A DNA stretch of 38,885 nt from Bacteroidales bacterium UBA5515 (GCA_002423895.1 DIOL01000024.1:38407-77291); one strand, 5' to 3'. Counted from the first letter of the stretch, positions 8,637 through 17,929 are shown. Notes: generated by a model from the sequence alone, not told the origin. Numbers and translations are program-made.

Positions 8637-9485
8637 TTAATCATTATACAAATCCTTAATAATATTAGATTCTTGATCAATAATTTTCTTTGGTCTTTTA
8701 ATATACCTTTTAATATTTTTCAATTCTGAAAATATCTTTCTAATTAGTGATTGTTCAAATATTGTTGTCCTGGATAATGGTTTAAGTTTATTATTCCTTA
8801 CAAACTTAATCTTACCATAATTCAATAAACCTCTTGCCATTGAACCATCTTCTCCTCTAATAATATTAATCCTATATCCAACCTTTCTTCCTAATTCAGT
8901 ATTTATATTAAATACAAAACCTCTTACTGCCAATTCAGGACGTTTAATACTAACAAGTCTATTAAATATATTTCTAAAGAAATAATAAATTGAATATTTA
9001 AATTTATCTTTTTTTGAATAATAAATATAATTATAACTCATATTGACAGCTACTGGATTTGTCTTTTCAAATGCATTTACCACATTTTCCACATAGTCTG
9101 GAGGATAAATTGTATCCGAATCTATACTTAGGCAATATTTCCCTTTAGCGTTATCCAACCCACATTGTCTTGCAGCACTACAACCTTTCCTTTCTTCAAA
9201 ATAACATGGAACTCCAGCTCTTTTAAACACCTCTTCACTATTATCCTTAGATCTATTATTAATACCAATAATCTCAAAAGGATATTTAGATTTATTTTCG
9301 CTTAATGACCATATACAAGAGAGGAGTCGTGTTTCATCATTATATGTAATAATTGCAATTGTAGCAATTGGATTAGGCTGAGAATTAATTCTCTCTACAT
9401 TTGCCTTAACCTTTTCAAACAATTCGTCAGAAAAACTACTATAAGGTTTTTCATATATATCCAAGAATTTCTTACTCCATTTCAT
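8637..9485 (-). CDS. Glycosyltransferase family 2
   Basis: The 282-residue protein carries a GT-A fold domain at about 40-210. It has ATIAIITYND at the start of the nucleotide-binding β-strand, EIIGINNRSKDNS, the GCSAARQCGLDNAKGKY segment and the metal-binding D122-S-D124 motif in LSIDSDTIYPPDY. No convincing membrane span is seen. The basic C-terminal tail (KNIKRYIKRPKK) may hold it to the membrane. The gene start overlaps the end of the methyltransferase gene by 14 bases, so the two are probably coupled. Donor and acceptor sugars are unknown. It most likely acts in assembly of the polysaccharide repeat unit. Confidence 0.85.
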   Translation of the reverse strand: MKWSKKFLDIYEKPYSSFSDELFEKVKANVERINSQPNPIATIAIITYNDETRLLSCIWSLSENKSKYPFEIIGINNRSKDNSEEVFKRAGVPCYFEERKGCSAARQCGLDNAKGKYCLSIDSDTIYPPDYVENVVNAFEKTNPVAVNMSYNYIYYSKKDKFKYSIYYFFRNIFNRLVSIKRPELAVRGFVFNINTELGRKVGYRINIIRGEDGSMARGLLNYGKIKFVRNNKLKPLSRTTIFEQSLIRKIFSELKNIKRYIKRPKKIIDQESNIIKDLYND

Positions 9486-10263
9486 AATCTATTAATTTTT
9501 TTAACTTTATATATTCTTCAATGGTAATTGGTTTTTTATAAAACATCCTTATATAAATATCTTTTCTGATCATATAGAAAAATGCATTAAATGTGTTTTT
9601 CAATTCCTTTAGTTTACTTTCTTTTGAAAATAATTTTTCCACCATTTCTCTATTCCACTTCTTTTCAAAAAAAGATAAATTATAATCATCCTTAGGATTT
9701 ACAACAAACTCTACACTTTTATTCCACTCATATCTATTTAACATTAATGCTCCTTCAGAATAAGAAAGCAGTTTATATGATAAAGACTTATATGGCAGAT
9801 AATTTAAGAACAATTCACCATAATTATTTTTATAATTACCTGGCATTTTATCTTTATCGTAAAAAACTAATTTGTTATCAATTTCTAAAATCACCCATTT
9901 ATGAGACTCTTTAGGAAATAGATATTCACCTATCAAACTTGGAGTTTCAATATAACCACTTTTAGCAACCCTTGTCAACTCATTAATAAATTTCTCTGGA
10001 TTATCAACATGCTCCAAAACTTGATTACAAATTACATAATCAAACTCCTTATCTTTAAATGGCAAATCCTCACCATTGGCATTAACAAATTCTTGATGAG
10101 GAAAAATCTTAACATCACCGCAACGATGATAATTATTATCAATAAATCTTTCAACTATAACGTTAGAACGAAAAGATGGGTTATGTCCAGAGCCAACTTC
10201 TAAAACTCTATCATTTTTCTTAATCTTTAAGTTATGTCTATCATAAGGTGTTCGCACTTTCAT
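9472..10263 (-). CDS. Class I SAM-dependent methyltransferase
   Basis: The 263-residue protein begins with a short basic region and then shows the SAM-binding motif I VLEVGSGHNPS (20-30). Further on come NANGEDLPF (motif for the adenine/acidic loop) and DYVICNQVLEHVDNPEKF (75-92), which is the Methyltransf_11-type VLEHV signature, then VAKSGYIETP. The C-terminal half (about 120-263) is Lys/Tyr/Phe-rich and not recognised. Among glycosyltransferases such enzymes typically methylate a sugar hydroxyl or a carboxyl of the polymer; that role is inferred from context. It is 5 bases downstream of the flippase gene and overlaps the GT2 gene. Confidence 0.82.
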   Translation of the reverse strand: MKVRTPYDRHNLKIKKNDRVLEVGSGHNPSFRSNVIVERFIDNNYHRCGDVKIFPHQEFVNANGEDLPFKDKEFDYVICNQVLEHVDNPEKFINELTRVAKSGYIETPSLIGEYLFPKESHKWVILEIDNKLVFYDKDKMPGNYKNNYGELFLNYLPYKSLSYKLLSYSEGALMLNRYEWNKSVEFVVNPKDDYNLSFFEKKWNREMVEKLFSKESKLKELKNTFNAFFYMIRKDIYIRMFYKKPITIEEYIKLKKLIDYEME

Positions 10264-10268
10264 ATTTA

Positions 10269-11717
10269 TTAGCTTCTAATTAATTTATAAATCATTCCTT
10301 TTATATCATATATCTTTAAAAATTGAAGATAGAATGTAACAAACAATAAACTAAAAATTGATTTGATTAATAATGATATAAACATATTTAAATCTAAAGT
10401 TATATAATTTATTCCATATAAAAACAGGAATAATATTATTGAAACAACTATTGGAGAGAAAATGCATTTAATAATTTTTATTATGCTTGACTTAAACACA
10501 ATATTATACATTAAATAGTAAGCCTGAAAGAAATTAATTATTATTGAAATCATTATTCCAATCGATACTGCTTCAATAGTTTTAAAATAAAAGACACCTA
10601 CTAAAATTGCAACTACAGTTAAAATAGTTGACAATACACCACTCAAAAACATAATCTTTGTAGAATTGGAAGCTTGAAATATTGAGCCTGAAGTAGAAAG
10701 TATTATTTGAAAAGCAACAGAAAAAGATAGTATTTCAAAACTTGGAACAGACCTCTCCCATTGCATACCAAAAATCAAAAGCACCAATTCTTTTGAAGTA
10801 AAAAACAAAAGAACAGATAATGGGAAGCCGATATATGCTAATAGCTTTACTATCTTTAGATATGAATCTGAAAGCTTTTTATAATCATTCTGCAAATCAG
10901 AAAAAATTGGATGCATAACAGGAGAAACCACATGAGTTATTGTTTGCAAAGGAAGCATCATTAGCCTATAAGATTTCTCATAATAACCTAACATTGCATT
11001 ATTAAGATATTTTCCTATAATCAATTTATCCAAGTTTCTTGAGAAATAGTTTATTAAATTAAAAAAGAATTGATAAACAGAAAATGATAATATTTTATTT
11101 AAAGCCTTAATATTGAAAAGAAGTTTAAATTTAATCGGTTTCTTTATATATGATATAATAAATAAAAGAATTGAAGAAAGTATAGGATTAATTAATAATG
11201 CATATATTCCAAAACCTAAGAAAACTGAGACAACGGCTAATATTCCTGCAAATAGTTGAATTGAGAATGATCTTATAGCTATAAATTTAAAATCCTTATC
11301 CTTATAAATTAATGCATTAGGGAGAATTTGAGCGGAATTAAAGAAGATTGCTATTGATAAATAATATGATAATGTTTCTAATAATGGAGTTTTATAATAA
11401 ATAGATATAGGTTTGGCTAATAAAACAAATATTATTGTTAATACAAGTCCAAACCAAATGGTAAATGAAAAAATATTAGATAAATCATCATTATTCAATT
11501 CTTTATTCTGAATTATTGCTGGACCTATACCTATTTCAGTAAGCATATTAAAAAAAACAATAATCACAGTTGCAATTGCAACAATCCCAAATTCTTCAGG
11601 AGAGAGGATTCTTGCAAGAATAGCAGTAACAATTAAAGATATAAATATATTTGAATACTTTGCTATGGCGGTAAAAAATATACCAACAGTCATCTGTGTT
11701 TTAATTGAATCTGCCAT
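10269..11717 (-). CDS. Wzx-type polysaccharide flippase (MOP superfamily)
   Basis: The 482-residue integral membrane protein has about 12-14 hydrophobic segments. Its N-terminus is diagnostic of the Polysacc_synt / WzxC-like branch: IVTAILARILSPEEFGIVAIA, read in two parts, then TEIGIGPAIIQNKELNNDDLSNIFSF. A conserved central part reads NYFSRNLDKLIIGKYL and LGYYEKSYRLMMLPLQ. The family moves undecaprenyl-linked repeat units across the inner membrane. It is the only flippase in the window, so it probably serves both the minus-strand glycosyltransferases and the polymerase, initiating transferase and chain-length genes in the divergent operon. The gene is 8 bases after the preceding glycosyltransferase and 5 bases before the methyltransferase. 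Confidence 0.9.
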   Translation of the reverse strand: MADSIKTQMTVGIFFTAIAKYSNIFISLIVTAILARILSPEEFGIVAIATVIIVFFNMLTEIGIGPAIIQNKELNNDDLSNIFSFTIWFGLVLTIIFVLLAKPISIYYKTPLLETLSYYLSIAIFFNSAQILPNALIYKDKDFKFIAIRSFSIQLFAGILAVVSVFLGFGIYALLINPILSSILLFIISYIKKPIKFKLLFNIKALNKILSFSVYQFFFNLINYFSRNLDKLIIGKYLNNAMLGYYEKSYRLMMLPLQTITHVVSPVMHPIFSDLQNDYKKLSDSYLKIVKLLAYIGFPLSVLLFFTSKELVLLIFGMQWERSVPSFEILSFSVAFQIILSTSGSIFQASNSTKIMFLSGVLSTILTVVAILVGVFYFKTIEAVSIGIMISIIINFFQAYYLMYNIVFKSSIIKIIKCIFSPIVVSIILFLFLYGINYITLDLNMFISLLIKSIFSLLFVTFYLQFLKIYDIKGMIYKLIRS

Positions 11718-11725
11718 ATTTTTAA

Positions 11726-12796
11726 TTATTTATTCAATTTAATTTCAGCAATTACACTTAAATATGCTTTTTCATATTTATCTACTACAAAGTTTATACC
11801 CATATTTTTAATTGCATAATTATAATTATCATAACCATGATTTTCTATATATAATTTATAGGAATTTTCTAATGCTTTAACTATTGACTCGTTATCATTT
11901 GGTTCAAAAATCGGATTGCCTGTTTCAAAAAGAATTTCATTTACATTTCCACAATTAGGTCCTAACACAACTTTCTTAAAAAGGAATCCAAGTGGTAAAT
12001 TACCTGAATTAAGAATTTTCTTTCTTTGAATAAAGACAACATCAGATGCTGCTAAATAATAAGGTAATAAATCATTATCAATTATCTCATCATAATTATT
12101 TGAATTAATTGAATAGACTTTAAAGAAAATATTTATAAAACTATAAATTAAATTCTTAAGTAAAGACTTCTTTTTGGAAAAATTCAACATTCTAGGTGCA
12201 AGCAAATATTTATCTTTTATTCTTAAACTTAAATAAGCATTTAGCAACATAAATAATTCTGAATTATCTCGAAACCTTCCAAAAGAAAGAATAATAAATT
12301 TTTCTAATGGTAAATTCAACTTCTTTCTTGCGTCTTCTTTTGAAATATTCTCGTTATAAGTATTTTCGTATATATGATGGGGTATAAGAAAATTTTTAGA
12401 TTTAATATTAGGTTCGGTTTCTAAAATTTCATTTATACTAAATTTTCCCATATGTATTATTCCATCAGCAGATTGCTCAACTAAATGATATAATTTCAAA
12501 ACATTATCATTTCTAAAATGAGGAGATGAATTATGGCGAGTGTATAATATTCCTGTTTTCTGTTTCTTTAAATCTTCTATTCTATTTTTAAGTTTAACAA
12601 CGTCAATTTTTTCAATAATATATTTAAAAATCTCTTCAGGCCATTGAATGTTAACAATATCATATTTTTTGTTGTTATCCCAAAAATTATCAACAGAGCT
12701 ATCAACTTCATGATTCCTTTTTTTCAACTCCTTAACTAAAGTATGTACAAAAAGATTATCATTTAGAAACTCCCTATAAACAAAAAGAATTCTCAT
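11726..12796 (-). CDS. Glycosyltransferase, GT4-like, divergent
   Basis: The 356-residue protein starts MRILFVYREF with a GT-B-like first strand, followed by HTLVKELKKRNHEVD and YDIVNIQWPEEIFKY. The YTRHNSSPH segment and IPHHIYENTY resemble the inter-domain region of GT4 enzymes, and LPLEKFIILSFGRFRDN begins the donor-binding lobe. The EX7E motif is poorly conserved (NLPLGFLFKKVVLGPNCGN lies where it is expected), so donor chemistry cannot be assigned. The gene lies between the acetyltransferase (34 bases upstream) and the flippase (8 bases downstream). A sugar-transfer role is therefore likely but not proven by active-site residues. Confidence 0.7.
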   Translation of the reverse strand: MRILFVYREFLNDNLFVHTLVKELKKRNHEVDSSVDNFWDNNKKYDIVNIQWPEEIFKYIIEKIDVVKLKNRIEDLKKQKTGILYTRHNSSPHFRNDNVLKLYHLVEQSADGIIHMGKFSINEILETEPNIKSKNFLIPHHIYENTYNENISKEDARKKLNLPLEKFIILSFGRFRDNSELFMLLNAYLSLRIKDKYLLAPRMLNFSKKKSLLKNLIYSFINIFFKVYSINSNNYDEIIDNDLLPYYLAASDVVFIQRKKILNSGNLPLGFLFKKVVLGPNCGNVNEILFETGNPIFEPNDNESIVKALENSYKLYIENHGYDNYNYAIKNMGINFVVDKYEKAYLSVIAEIKLNK

Positions 12797-12830
12797 AACT
12801 AAATATTAATTAATAATACAGAATATATGC

Positions 12831-13454
12831 CTATATTAGTTTTATCCAGTTTTTTGTTTCAAAGTCATATTTCTTGATTGGCTTTGCAGGATTTCCGGCT
12901 ACAAGGGTATATGGTTCAACATTTTTTGTAACTACACTTCCTGCTGCAACTAATGAATGCTTGCCTACTTTAACACCTTGGATGATTACACAATTACCCC
13001 CTATCCAAACATCGTCTTCAATAATTACTTTTGTTCCACTGACTCCCTGATCTTTTATTGGCTTTTCAATATCTTCGTAATCATGAGTTAATCCTAAAAT
13101 TTGACTTCCTATCCCCAAAACAACATTGTTCCCAATTAATGCTGGACCTAAAATCATTCCTCTTGAAGTTATCATTGTATTATTACCAATTTCAATATCT
13201 CCAATACCATTATTTAGTATTACATGATTTTCTATTATTGTTCTATCTCCAATAATCAATTTATTACCAGCATTCAAATCTAATCGAGCATTTCTTCTTA
13301 TTATTGAACCTTTTCCTCTTTTAATTATAAATGGATATATAAAAATTCTTGCCCACCATCTTGTTCTTGCAGAATAAGGGTGAACCCATAAATTAAGAAT
13401 AAATTTCTTGAGTTTAGGATTGTTTTTTATTATTTCCTTTAGTTTAGCTTTCAC
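12831..13454 (-). CDS. Hexapeptide-repeat acyltransferase (maltose O-acetyltransferase-like, WbbJ type)
   Basis: The 207-residue protein has a basic N-terminal helix (1-60) and then a left-handed β-helix of hexapeptide repeats (IIGDRTIIEN, IEIGNNTMIT, LIGNNVVLGIGSQI, IIEDDVWIGGNCVI, KVGKHSLVAAGSVV), ending in the usual VAGNPAKPIKKYD cap. His124 in GLTHDYED occupies the position of the catalytic histidine of this family. Such enzymes move an acetyl group from acetyl-CoA to a sugar hydroxyl and act as trimers. In this operon it probably O-acetylates the polysaccharide or a precursor. It starts 6 bases after the histidine kinase gene. Confidence 0.87.
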   Translation of the reverse strand: MKAKLKEIIKNNPKLKKFILNLWVHPYSARTRWWARIFIYPFIIKRGKGSIIRRNARLDLNAGNKLIIGDRTIIENHVILNNGIGDIEIGNNTMITSRGMILGPALIGNNVVLGIGSQILGLTHDYEDIEKPIKDQGVSGTKVIIEDDVWIGGNCVIIQGVKVGKHSLVAAGSVVTKNVEPYTLVAGNPAKPIKKYDFETKNWIKLI

Positions 13455-13460
13455 AATTAT

Positions 13461-14987
13461 TTATACAATATCTCTTTTCTTAGGTAATATAAAGTAAAAT
13501 TCACTTCCTTTACCTAATTCAGATTTTATTTTCAACTCTCCTCCTATCAATTTTACTAATTTATATGCTATCGATAGACCTAAACCTGTTCCTTGAGAAA
13601 AATCATTCAATTTGTAAAACCTATCAAATATTTGTTTTTGCCTAGGTTCTCCTACTCCAATCCCACTATCTTTTACTCCAATTCTAACATTTTCTCCAGT
13701 ATCTTCAACACTTAACTCTACAAATCCTTCATTTGTAAACTTAAATGCATTATTCAAAAGGTTAGTTATTATATCCTTTATCTTTCTCTTATCGGAAAAG
13801 ACATATACTCCCTTCCCTTCAAATTTAAAATTGCATTCTAATTTTTTGACATTTTGTACTCTATAAACTTCAAAGATATCATGAGCTAAAGCACAAACAT
13901 CAAATAATTCTATTTTAAGAGACATTATTCCTGCTTCCATTTTAGAAAAGTCAAGTATATTATTGAATAAATTTATTAGAGTGTCATTATTTTCTGTAAT
14001 AATTTTTTTATATTCATTTTTTTCATCATTATCAGTTGAATCAACAATTAGCTGAGAGAAACCAACTATTGCATTTAATGGAGTATGTATTTCGTGTGTA
14101 ATATTTTCAAGAAATTTTGTTTTTAATTGTTCAGATTCTTTAGCTTTTATCGTTGCATCAACAAATTCTGTCACATCAATTGATGAGCCTAAAATAATGG
14201 TATCCCCAAATTCATTCTCAAAAATATTCCAAACGCATTTAATCCATTTATTTTCACCATCAACTACAACATTTAATTGTTTCTCTTGAACTACTTTTAA
14301 TGGTTTTCCAACATAAGGGATTCTCAAATAATTACTTTTAAGCCATTGCTTGTCTTGCTTGACCAAATTCTTATAAATATTGTCAATTCTGTAATCAATA
14401 TCTTTTGAAACTCCAAAATTTTCAAACCATTGTTCATTGGCAACAAATGTCCCATCGGTCAAATTCTCTTCCATTATTCCTATTTTGGCAAATGTTGACA
14501 TATTATCAAACATTAGCTCAAATTTCTTAAGTTCTAATTGTTTTTGATATCTTTCTGATTCATCCAAAAATATAAAAATTAAATTTTCGAAATCTCCATC
14601 CTCATTAAAATAACATTCTATTTTGGATGATAAGAATATGTTTTTATTAGTAAATTTGGAAGGGAAATAATTTTTCGATTTTACCCTTTCAAAAGAATAT
14701 TCAATAGAAAATGAATTTTTGAAATGCTCATTTGCAAAGTCTTTTTTGTATTTATATGGTAATGAAAGAAGTGTTGATATATTTGAAAGGACCATTTTGG
14801 GTAAATTAGGATTATCCAAAATATTAATGCCCAAAACAATTTGAGAATCCTCTACACCAAAAATCTCCAAACCCTTCTGATTAATTTCCAAAAGATTTCC
14901 TATCTTGTCATAAACTTCAATTCCTGCTGGAACATTGTTTAACATTATCTTTAAACGCTGGATCTCTTTTTGCAATAAATTATCCAT
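13461..14987 (-). CDS. PAS-domain sensor histidine kinase
   Basis: The 508-residue protein has no membrane span, so it is probably a cytoplasmic sensor. A short N-terminal coiled coil leads to a PAS domain (about 10-145), a second PAS/PAC region (about 155-278, ending IILGSSIDVTEF), a HisKA domain with His298 in THEIHTPLNAIVGFSQ, and a HATPase_c domain (about 390-503). The ATPase domain shows the N box NLLNNAFKFT, the G1 box DSGIGVG (440-446) and the G2 box GTGLGLS (466-472). Arg is more usual than His301 in the H box. No response regulator adjoins it. It is the first gene of the minus-strand polysaccharide operon, 6 bases before the acetyltransferase gene, and has a good promoter upstream. 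Confidence 0.9.
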   Translation of the reverse strand: MDNLLQKEIQRLKIMLNNVPAGIEVYDKIGNLLEINQKGLEIFGVEDSQIVLGINILDNPNLPKMVLSNISTLLSLPYKYKKDFANEHFKNSFSIEYSFERVKSKNYFPSKFTNKNIFLSSKIECYFNEDGDFENLIFIFLDESERYQKQLELKKFELMFDNMSTFAKIGIMEENLTDGTFVANEQWFENFGVSKDIDYRIDNIYKNLVKQDKQWLKSNYLRIPYVGKPLKVVQEKQLNVVVDGENKWIKCVWNIFENEFGDTIILGSSIDVTEFVDATIKAKESEQLKTKFLENITHEIHTPLNAIVGFSQLIVDSTDNDEKNEYKKIITENNDTLINLFNNILDFSKMEAGIMSLKIELFDVCALAHDIFEVYRVQNVKKLECNFKFEGKGVYVFSDKRKIKDIITNLLNNAFKFTNEGFVELSVEDTGENVRIGVKDSGIGVGEPRQKQIFDRFYKLNDFSQGTGLGLSIAYKLVKLIGGELKIKSELGKGSEFYFILPKKRDIV

Positions 14988-15029
14988 AAAAAACTACATA
15001 TCCTATTAAATATCAAAAAAAAACTATTG

Positions 15030-15058
15030 CAAATATAATATTATTTACAGATTATCAA
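15030..15058 (-). promoter_or_regulatory. Putative promoter of the minus-strand kinase/glycosyltransferase operon
   Basis: On the minus strand, a TTG (15056-15058) is followed after 18 bases by TATATTTG (15030-15037), matching the Bacteroidota -33/-7 pattern. Transcription would begin near 15024 and give a leader of about 35 bases to the histidine kinase gene. Because the genes down to gpmA are separated by at most 35 bases, this one promoter could serve ten genes. Confidence 0.6.
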
Positions 15059-15198
15059 TAATAATTTGTGTCAAAAACTTACATAATAAATATATAATGT
15101 TCATTATCAAATAAAAAAATATTAACACGAGAATAATTTTTAAATATAGGCTTCAAATAATTAATCTATAAAATAGTAACTATACTATTAACTCAAAG

Positions 15199-15281
15199 AA
15201 AAAGACAGCATTTAAACGAAAAAAGTCGGAATTTAAATTAAAAAAGAAGGGATTTAAATTAAAAAACTCGGCATATAATTT
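15199..15281. repeat. Four imperfect tandem repeats of about 21 nt
   Basis: Units lie at 15199-15218, 15219-15239, 15240-15260 and 15261-15281. Each begins with five or six A residues, then a short G/C-containing core (GACAGC, GTCGG, GAAGGG, CTCGGC) and an ATTTAAATT-like palindromic end. Units 2 and 3 are the most alike. A 21-bp period equals two helical turns, so bound proteins would sit on one face of the DNA. An operator array is an inference. Confidence 0.65.
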
Positions 15282-15625
15282 TATTTATATAAAGGTTATT
15301 TCCTCAATAGATAATGATTGAATGCAAAAAAAAATAAATTAAGTTTTAAGATAAACAATATTTTTTTCTCGCATTTGCTAAATTTACATCATTGATTAAC
15401 ATTTGCTTAACTTAAACAAACGTATAAAAACTCGTAAAACTTGTTTTTCGCGTTTTTCCTATAATTGATTACTTTAGAGTTGTTTTTTAATCACAAAGCG
15501 TAAAAAGCAATGAATTCAATTAAAAATCAATATAGTTCTTAACAAATAGTATCAAAATCCCAAAAATGAAACTTACCTTTAAACAAAAAAAGAAATAATT
15601 ATTTTTATTTCTCAAAGGAATATAT

Positions 15626-15633
15626 TACTTTTG
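15626..15633 (+). promoter_or_regulatory. Putative -7 box for the EEP-family gene
   Basis: TACTTTTG matches TAnnTTTG, about 100 bases before the start codon at 15733. No good -33 TTG is present at 19-21 bases upstream, so confidence is limited. Confidence 0.4.
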
Positions 15634-15732
15634 TAAATGAAAATCTAACAATAAATTAATTGTTTATTCCACATTATTAAGCATGATAGCACATTCAATA
15701 TTATAGTACAAAATCTTTAAATCAATTAAATA

Positions 15733-16809
15733 ATGGGTTATAAAGCTGTTAGATTACTTAGTGAAACTATAATTGTAGTAATAACAATTTTTATTGCTTG
15801 CTTTAGCTTATATGCATCTCAATCAAGACTATTCAACCCACAAACTCATGTTTTTGCTTCTTTAATTGGACTATTTGCTATAATATTTGTAGTAATTAAT
15901 CTTTTCCTTTCATTCTATTGGGCTTCAAAACTTAGAGCTTGGTTTTTTGTTTCAATTGCAACATTACTTCTATTTATTCCATATTTTCTTACAATGTTCC
16001 AAATTTCTTTTGAATCTTCTCCTGCATATAAAGATAGAGATATTTGTATTGCTACATACAATGTAAAAAGCTTTGCTTATCATGGACACTATACAGAAAA
16101 TTTTAAAAACATAGCTTTTGCTCTTGCAGAAAAAGATCCAGATGTAATTTGTTTTCAAGAAATTTGGTTTGACAAAAAGCTACCAATTGATAGTATAGCA
16201 AAATTCTTAGAAATGCCTTACTATTCTGTTGGGAAAAATGGTGTAGGTGTCAAAGATTTAGCTATTTTTAGTAAATATCCAATCATTAATACAGAAAGTC
16301 AAATATATCCTAACACTCATAATGGTTCAATGTATTGTGATGTAAAAATTAAAAACAAAACTATTAGAATAATAAATGCTCATCTTCAGACTTCCAATTT
16401 TAATCAAAGAAAACAAGACGTTGAAAAATTAAAACAAGTATTTAAACCAAGAATATTTGCTAAAGCCATTCAAACAATATACATCACAATAAGTCAAAAC
16501 TCACAAAAAAGAGCTCAACAAGCAATTGATGTAAACAAAATTATTAAAGAAAGTCCTTATTCAATATTTGTTTGTGGAGATTTTAATGAAACTCCTTCAT
16601 CTTTTGTTTATGAAAAAATGAAAGAAAATTTAACTGATGGATTTCGTCAAGGTGGAAGAGGATTTGGTTCCACTTATAAAAAACTATTTGGGATTTTAAG
16701 GGTGGATTATATCTTTCATTCAAAAGACTATCATTGCATAAATTATTTCAGTGAAAATTTATCTTATTCCGATCATAAGCCTATATTTGGATTCTACAAT
16801 AAAAAATAA
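15733..16809 (+). CDS. Membrane-anchored endonuclease/exonuclease/phosphatase (EEP) family protein
   Basis: The 358-residue protein has three N-terminal membrane segments (about 10-30, 40-62, 68-90) followed by an EEP hydrolase domain (about 103-358). All core motifs are present: Asn110 in CIATYNVKS, Glu143 in CFQEIWF, His217 in NAHLQT, Asp283/Asn285 in CGDFNETPSSFV, Asp325 in RVDYIF, and the terminal Asp347-His348 in SDHKPI. The family uses a divalent metal to cleave phosphodiesters or phosphomonoesters in nucleic acids, inositol phosphates or lipids. This membrane-linked form is common in Bacteroidota, but its substrate is not established. It lies alone between the divergent operon promoter region and the LruC lipoprotein gene. 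Confidence 0.87.
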   Translation: MGYKAVRLLSETIIVVITIFIACFSLYASQSRLFNPQTHVFASLIGLFAIIFVVINLFLSFYWASKLRAWFFVSIATLLLFIPYFLTMFQISFESSPAYKDRDICIATYNVKSFAYHGHYTENFKNIAFALAEKDPDVICFQEIWFDKKLPIDSIAKFLEMPYYSVGKNGVGVKDLAIFSKYPIINTESQIYPNTHNGSMYCDVKIKNKTIRIINAHLQTSNFNQRKQDVEKLKQVFKPRIFAKAIQTIYITISQNSQKRAQQAIDVNKIIKESPYSIFVCGDFNETPSSFVYEKMKENLTDGFRQGGRGFGSTYKKLFGILRVDYIFHSKDYHCINYFSENLSYSDHKPIFGFYNKK

Positions 16810-16849
16810 AAAAAAACGAAATTTATTACCACATTTCCCTGAAATGTTG

Positions 16850-16857
16850 TATATTTG
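16850..16857 (+). promoter_or_regulatory. Putative -7 box for the LruC lipoprotein gene
   Basis: TATATTTG followed by CA matches the Bacteroidota -7 consensus. It lies 40 bases downstream of the EEP gene stop and 46 bases before the lipoprotein start, giving a leader of about 40 bases. Confidence 0.5.
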
Positions 16858-16903
16858 CATCCGGAAATTATTTAAAAACAACAAGAAAAAATAAAGATAA
16901 ATT

Positions 16904-17866
16904 ATGAAAAAACTATTGTTATTATTAGCAATAACCTTTATAGGAGTTTCATGTATAAATGAAGATTTAGAAAGCTTAAAATTAGATTTAGACAACTTAA
17001 GCCCATATACAGAAAAAGTTGCTACAATCAAGGAAGGTCAAATAACTCGCATTTACGCTGATGACAAACTTATATGTGAAACAACAGTACCTACAAGCTA
17101 TTATTTACCAAAAGGTGCTATAGAAAAAATTGAATATGTACCTAATAATAAAGCTGTAACTTTTAGTGGATGGGATACTTATCAATTTACTGCAGCTTTC
17201 GAAGACACTAGAAATGGTGATAATGATTATAATGATTTTGTTTGTTTTATAACAAGAGACAAAGTAGAAATTGGTTCTTGGCCAAATTGGTCAACTAAAA
17301 TAACTGTATATATTCAACCAATCGCTTATGGTGCTGGAACTGTGTTACAATTTGGGATGACATTACCTGATGGTAGAGATACAATTTTCACTAATAATAT
17401 TCAGCGAGATTTATTTCCAGGCAGAACTGGATTTATTAATACTGAAAACTTTGATAACATATATCAAACAGCTGACACCATTCATATTATAAAATTCACT
17501 TATATACAACCAGGAAGAAGTAGTGCAAGTTATCCTTTCCATCCATTTATTATTAATCAAAGCGGAGAAAGATTATATGTTGCTTTAAATGGTAAAAAGA
17601 ATGTAGTTAAAGATTATTTAAGCCTTGCTGGAATATTAGGTTATCCTCTTGGGATTGCTACATCTGGACAATTTGCTTATCCTTTAGAAAAAATTAATAT
17701 AGCAACGTGTTACCCTGGATTTAACAATTGGGTAGTAGGAAATAGTAGTGAACTAGGCACTTTTAGTAATAATAGAAGAGATAGTGTATTTCACAGAGTA
17801 GATTGGGCTCTTCCTGCAGGAATTATTAAATTTAATCCTCAATCTCTATGGCCTAATACAAAATAA
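16904..17866 (+). CDS. LruC-domain lipoprotein
   Basis: The 320-residue protein has a lipoprotein signal peptide with lipobox GVSC and acylated Cys17, so it is processed by Lgt and LspA. A short Asp/Glu/Leu-rich spacer leads into a LruC (DUF4842-like) domain starting around residue 60. The domain hallmark is the acidic AFEDTRNGDNDYNDFV (98-113), probably a calcium-binding loop. Family members are found on the outer membrane of Bacteroidota and Leptospira (LruC). The protein ends in VDWALPAGIIKFNPQSLWP. The next gene is separated from it by a strong terminator. Its precise role is unknown; a surface or periplasmic binding function is likely. Confidence 0.8.
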   Translation: MKKLLLLLAITFIGVSCINEDLESLKLDLDNLSPYTEKVATIKEGQITRIYADDKLICETTVPTSYYLPKGAIEKIEYVPNNKAVTFSGWDTYQFTAAFEDTRNGDNDYNDFVCFITRDKVEIGSWPNWSTKITVYIQPIAYGAGTVLQFGMTLPDGRDTIFTNNIQRDLFPGRTGFINTENFDNIYQTADTIHIIKFTYIQPGRSSASYPFHPFIINQSGERLYVALNGKKNVVKDYLSLAGILGYPLGIATSGQFAYPLEKINIATCYPGFNNWVVGNSSELGTFSNNRRDSVFHRVDWALPAGIIKFNPQSLWPNTK

Positions 17867-17888
17867 TTTCAAATTCCAATTATTTTAG

Positions 17889-17929
17889 AAAAGTGCAATC
17901 TATAATTTATTGATTGCACTTTTTTTTTT
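17889..17929 (+). terminator. Rho-independent terminator after the LruC gene
   Basis: A perfect 12-bp stem AAAAGTGCAATC (17889-17900) with GATTGCACTTTT (17912-17923) has an 11-base loop and continues into an unbroken T-run to 17929. It lies 23 bases after the stop codon of the lipoprotein gene. Confidence 0.92.

Larger units (their letters stand above)
14988..15732. other. Gene-free divergent regulatory interval
   Basis: No credible gene was found in this 745-base, extremely A+T-rich interval between the divergent transcription units. It contains the minus-strand promoter near 15030-15058, a four-copy 21-nt tandem repeat at 15199-15281, and a plus-strand -7 box at 15626. The A-tracts are phased in places. 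No tRNA or classic riboswitch fold was recognised. Confidence 0.7.

Noticed and set aside
15199..15281. CRISPR array
   Set aside because: The repeats are directly adjacent with no unique spacers, imperfect, only 21 nt long, and no cas gene is present.
14988..15732. Small RNA or riboswitch in the divergent interval
   Set aside because: The sequence is almost all A and T, with no conserved riboswitch core and no terminator-like hairpin. Only weak hairpins could be drawn.
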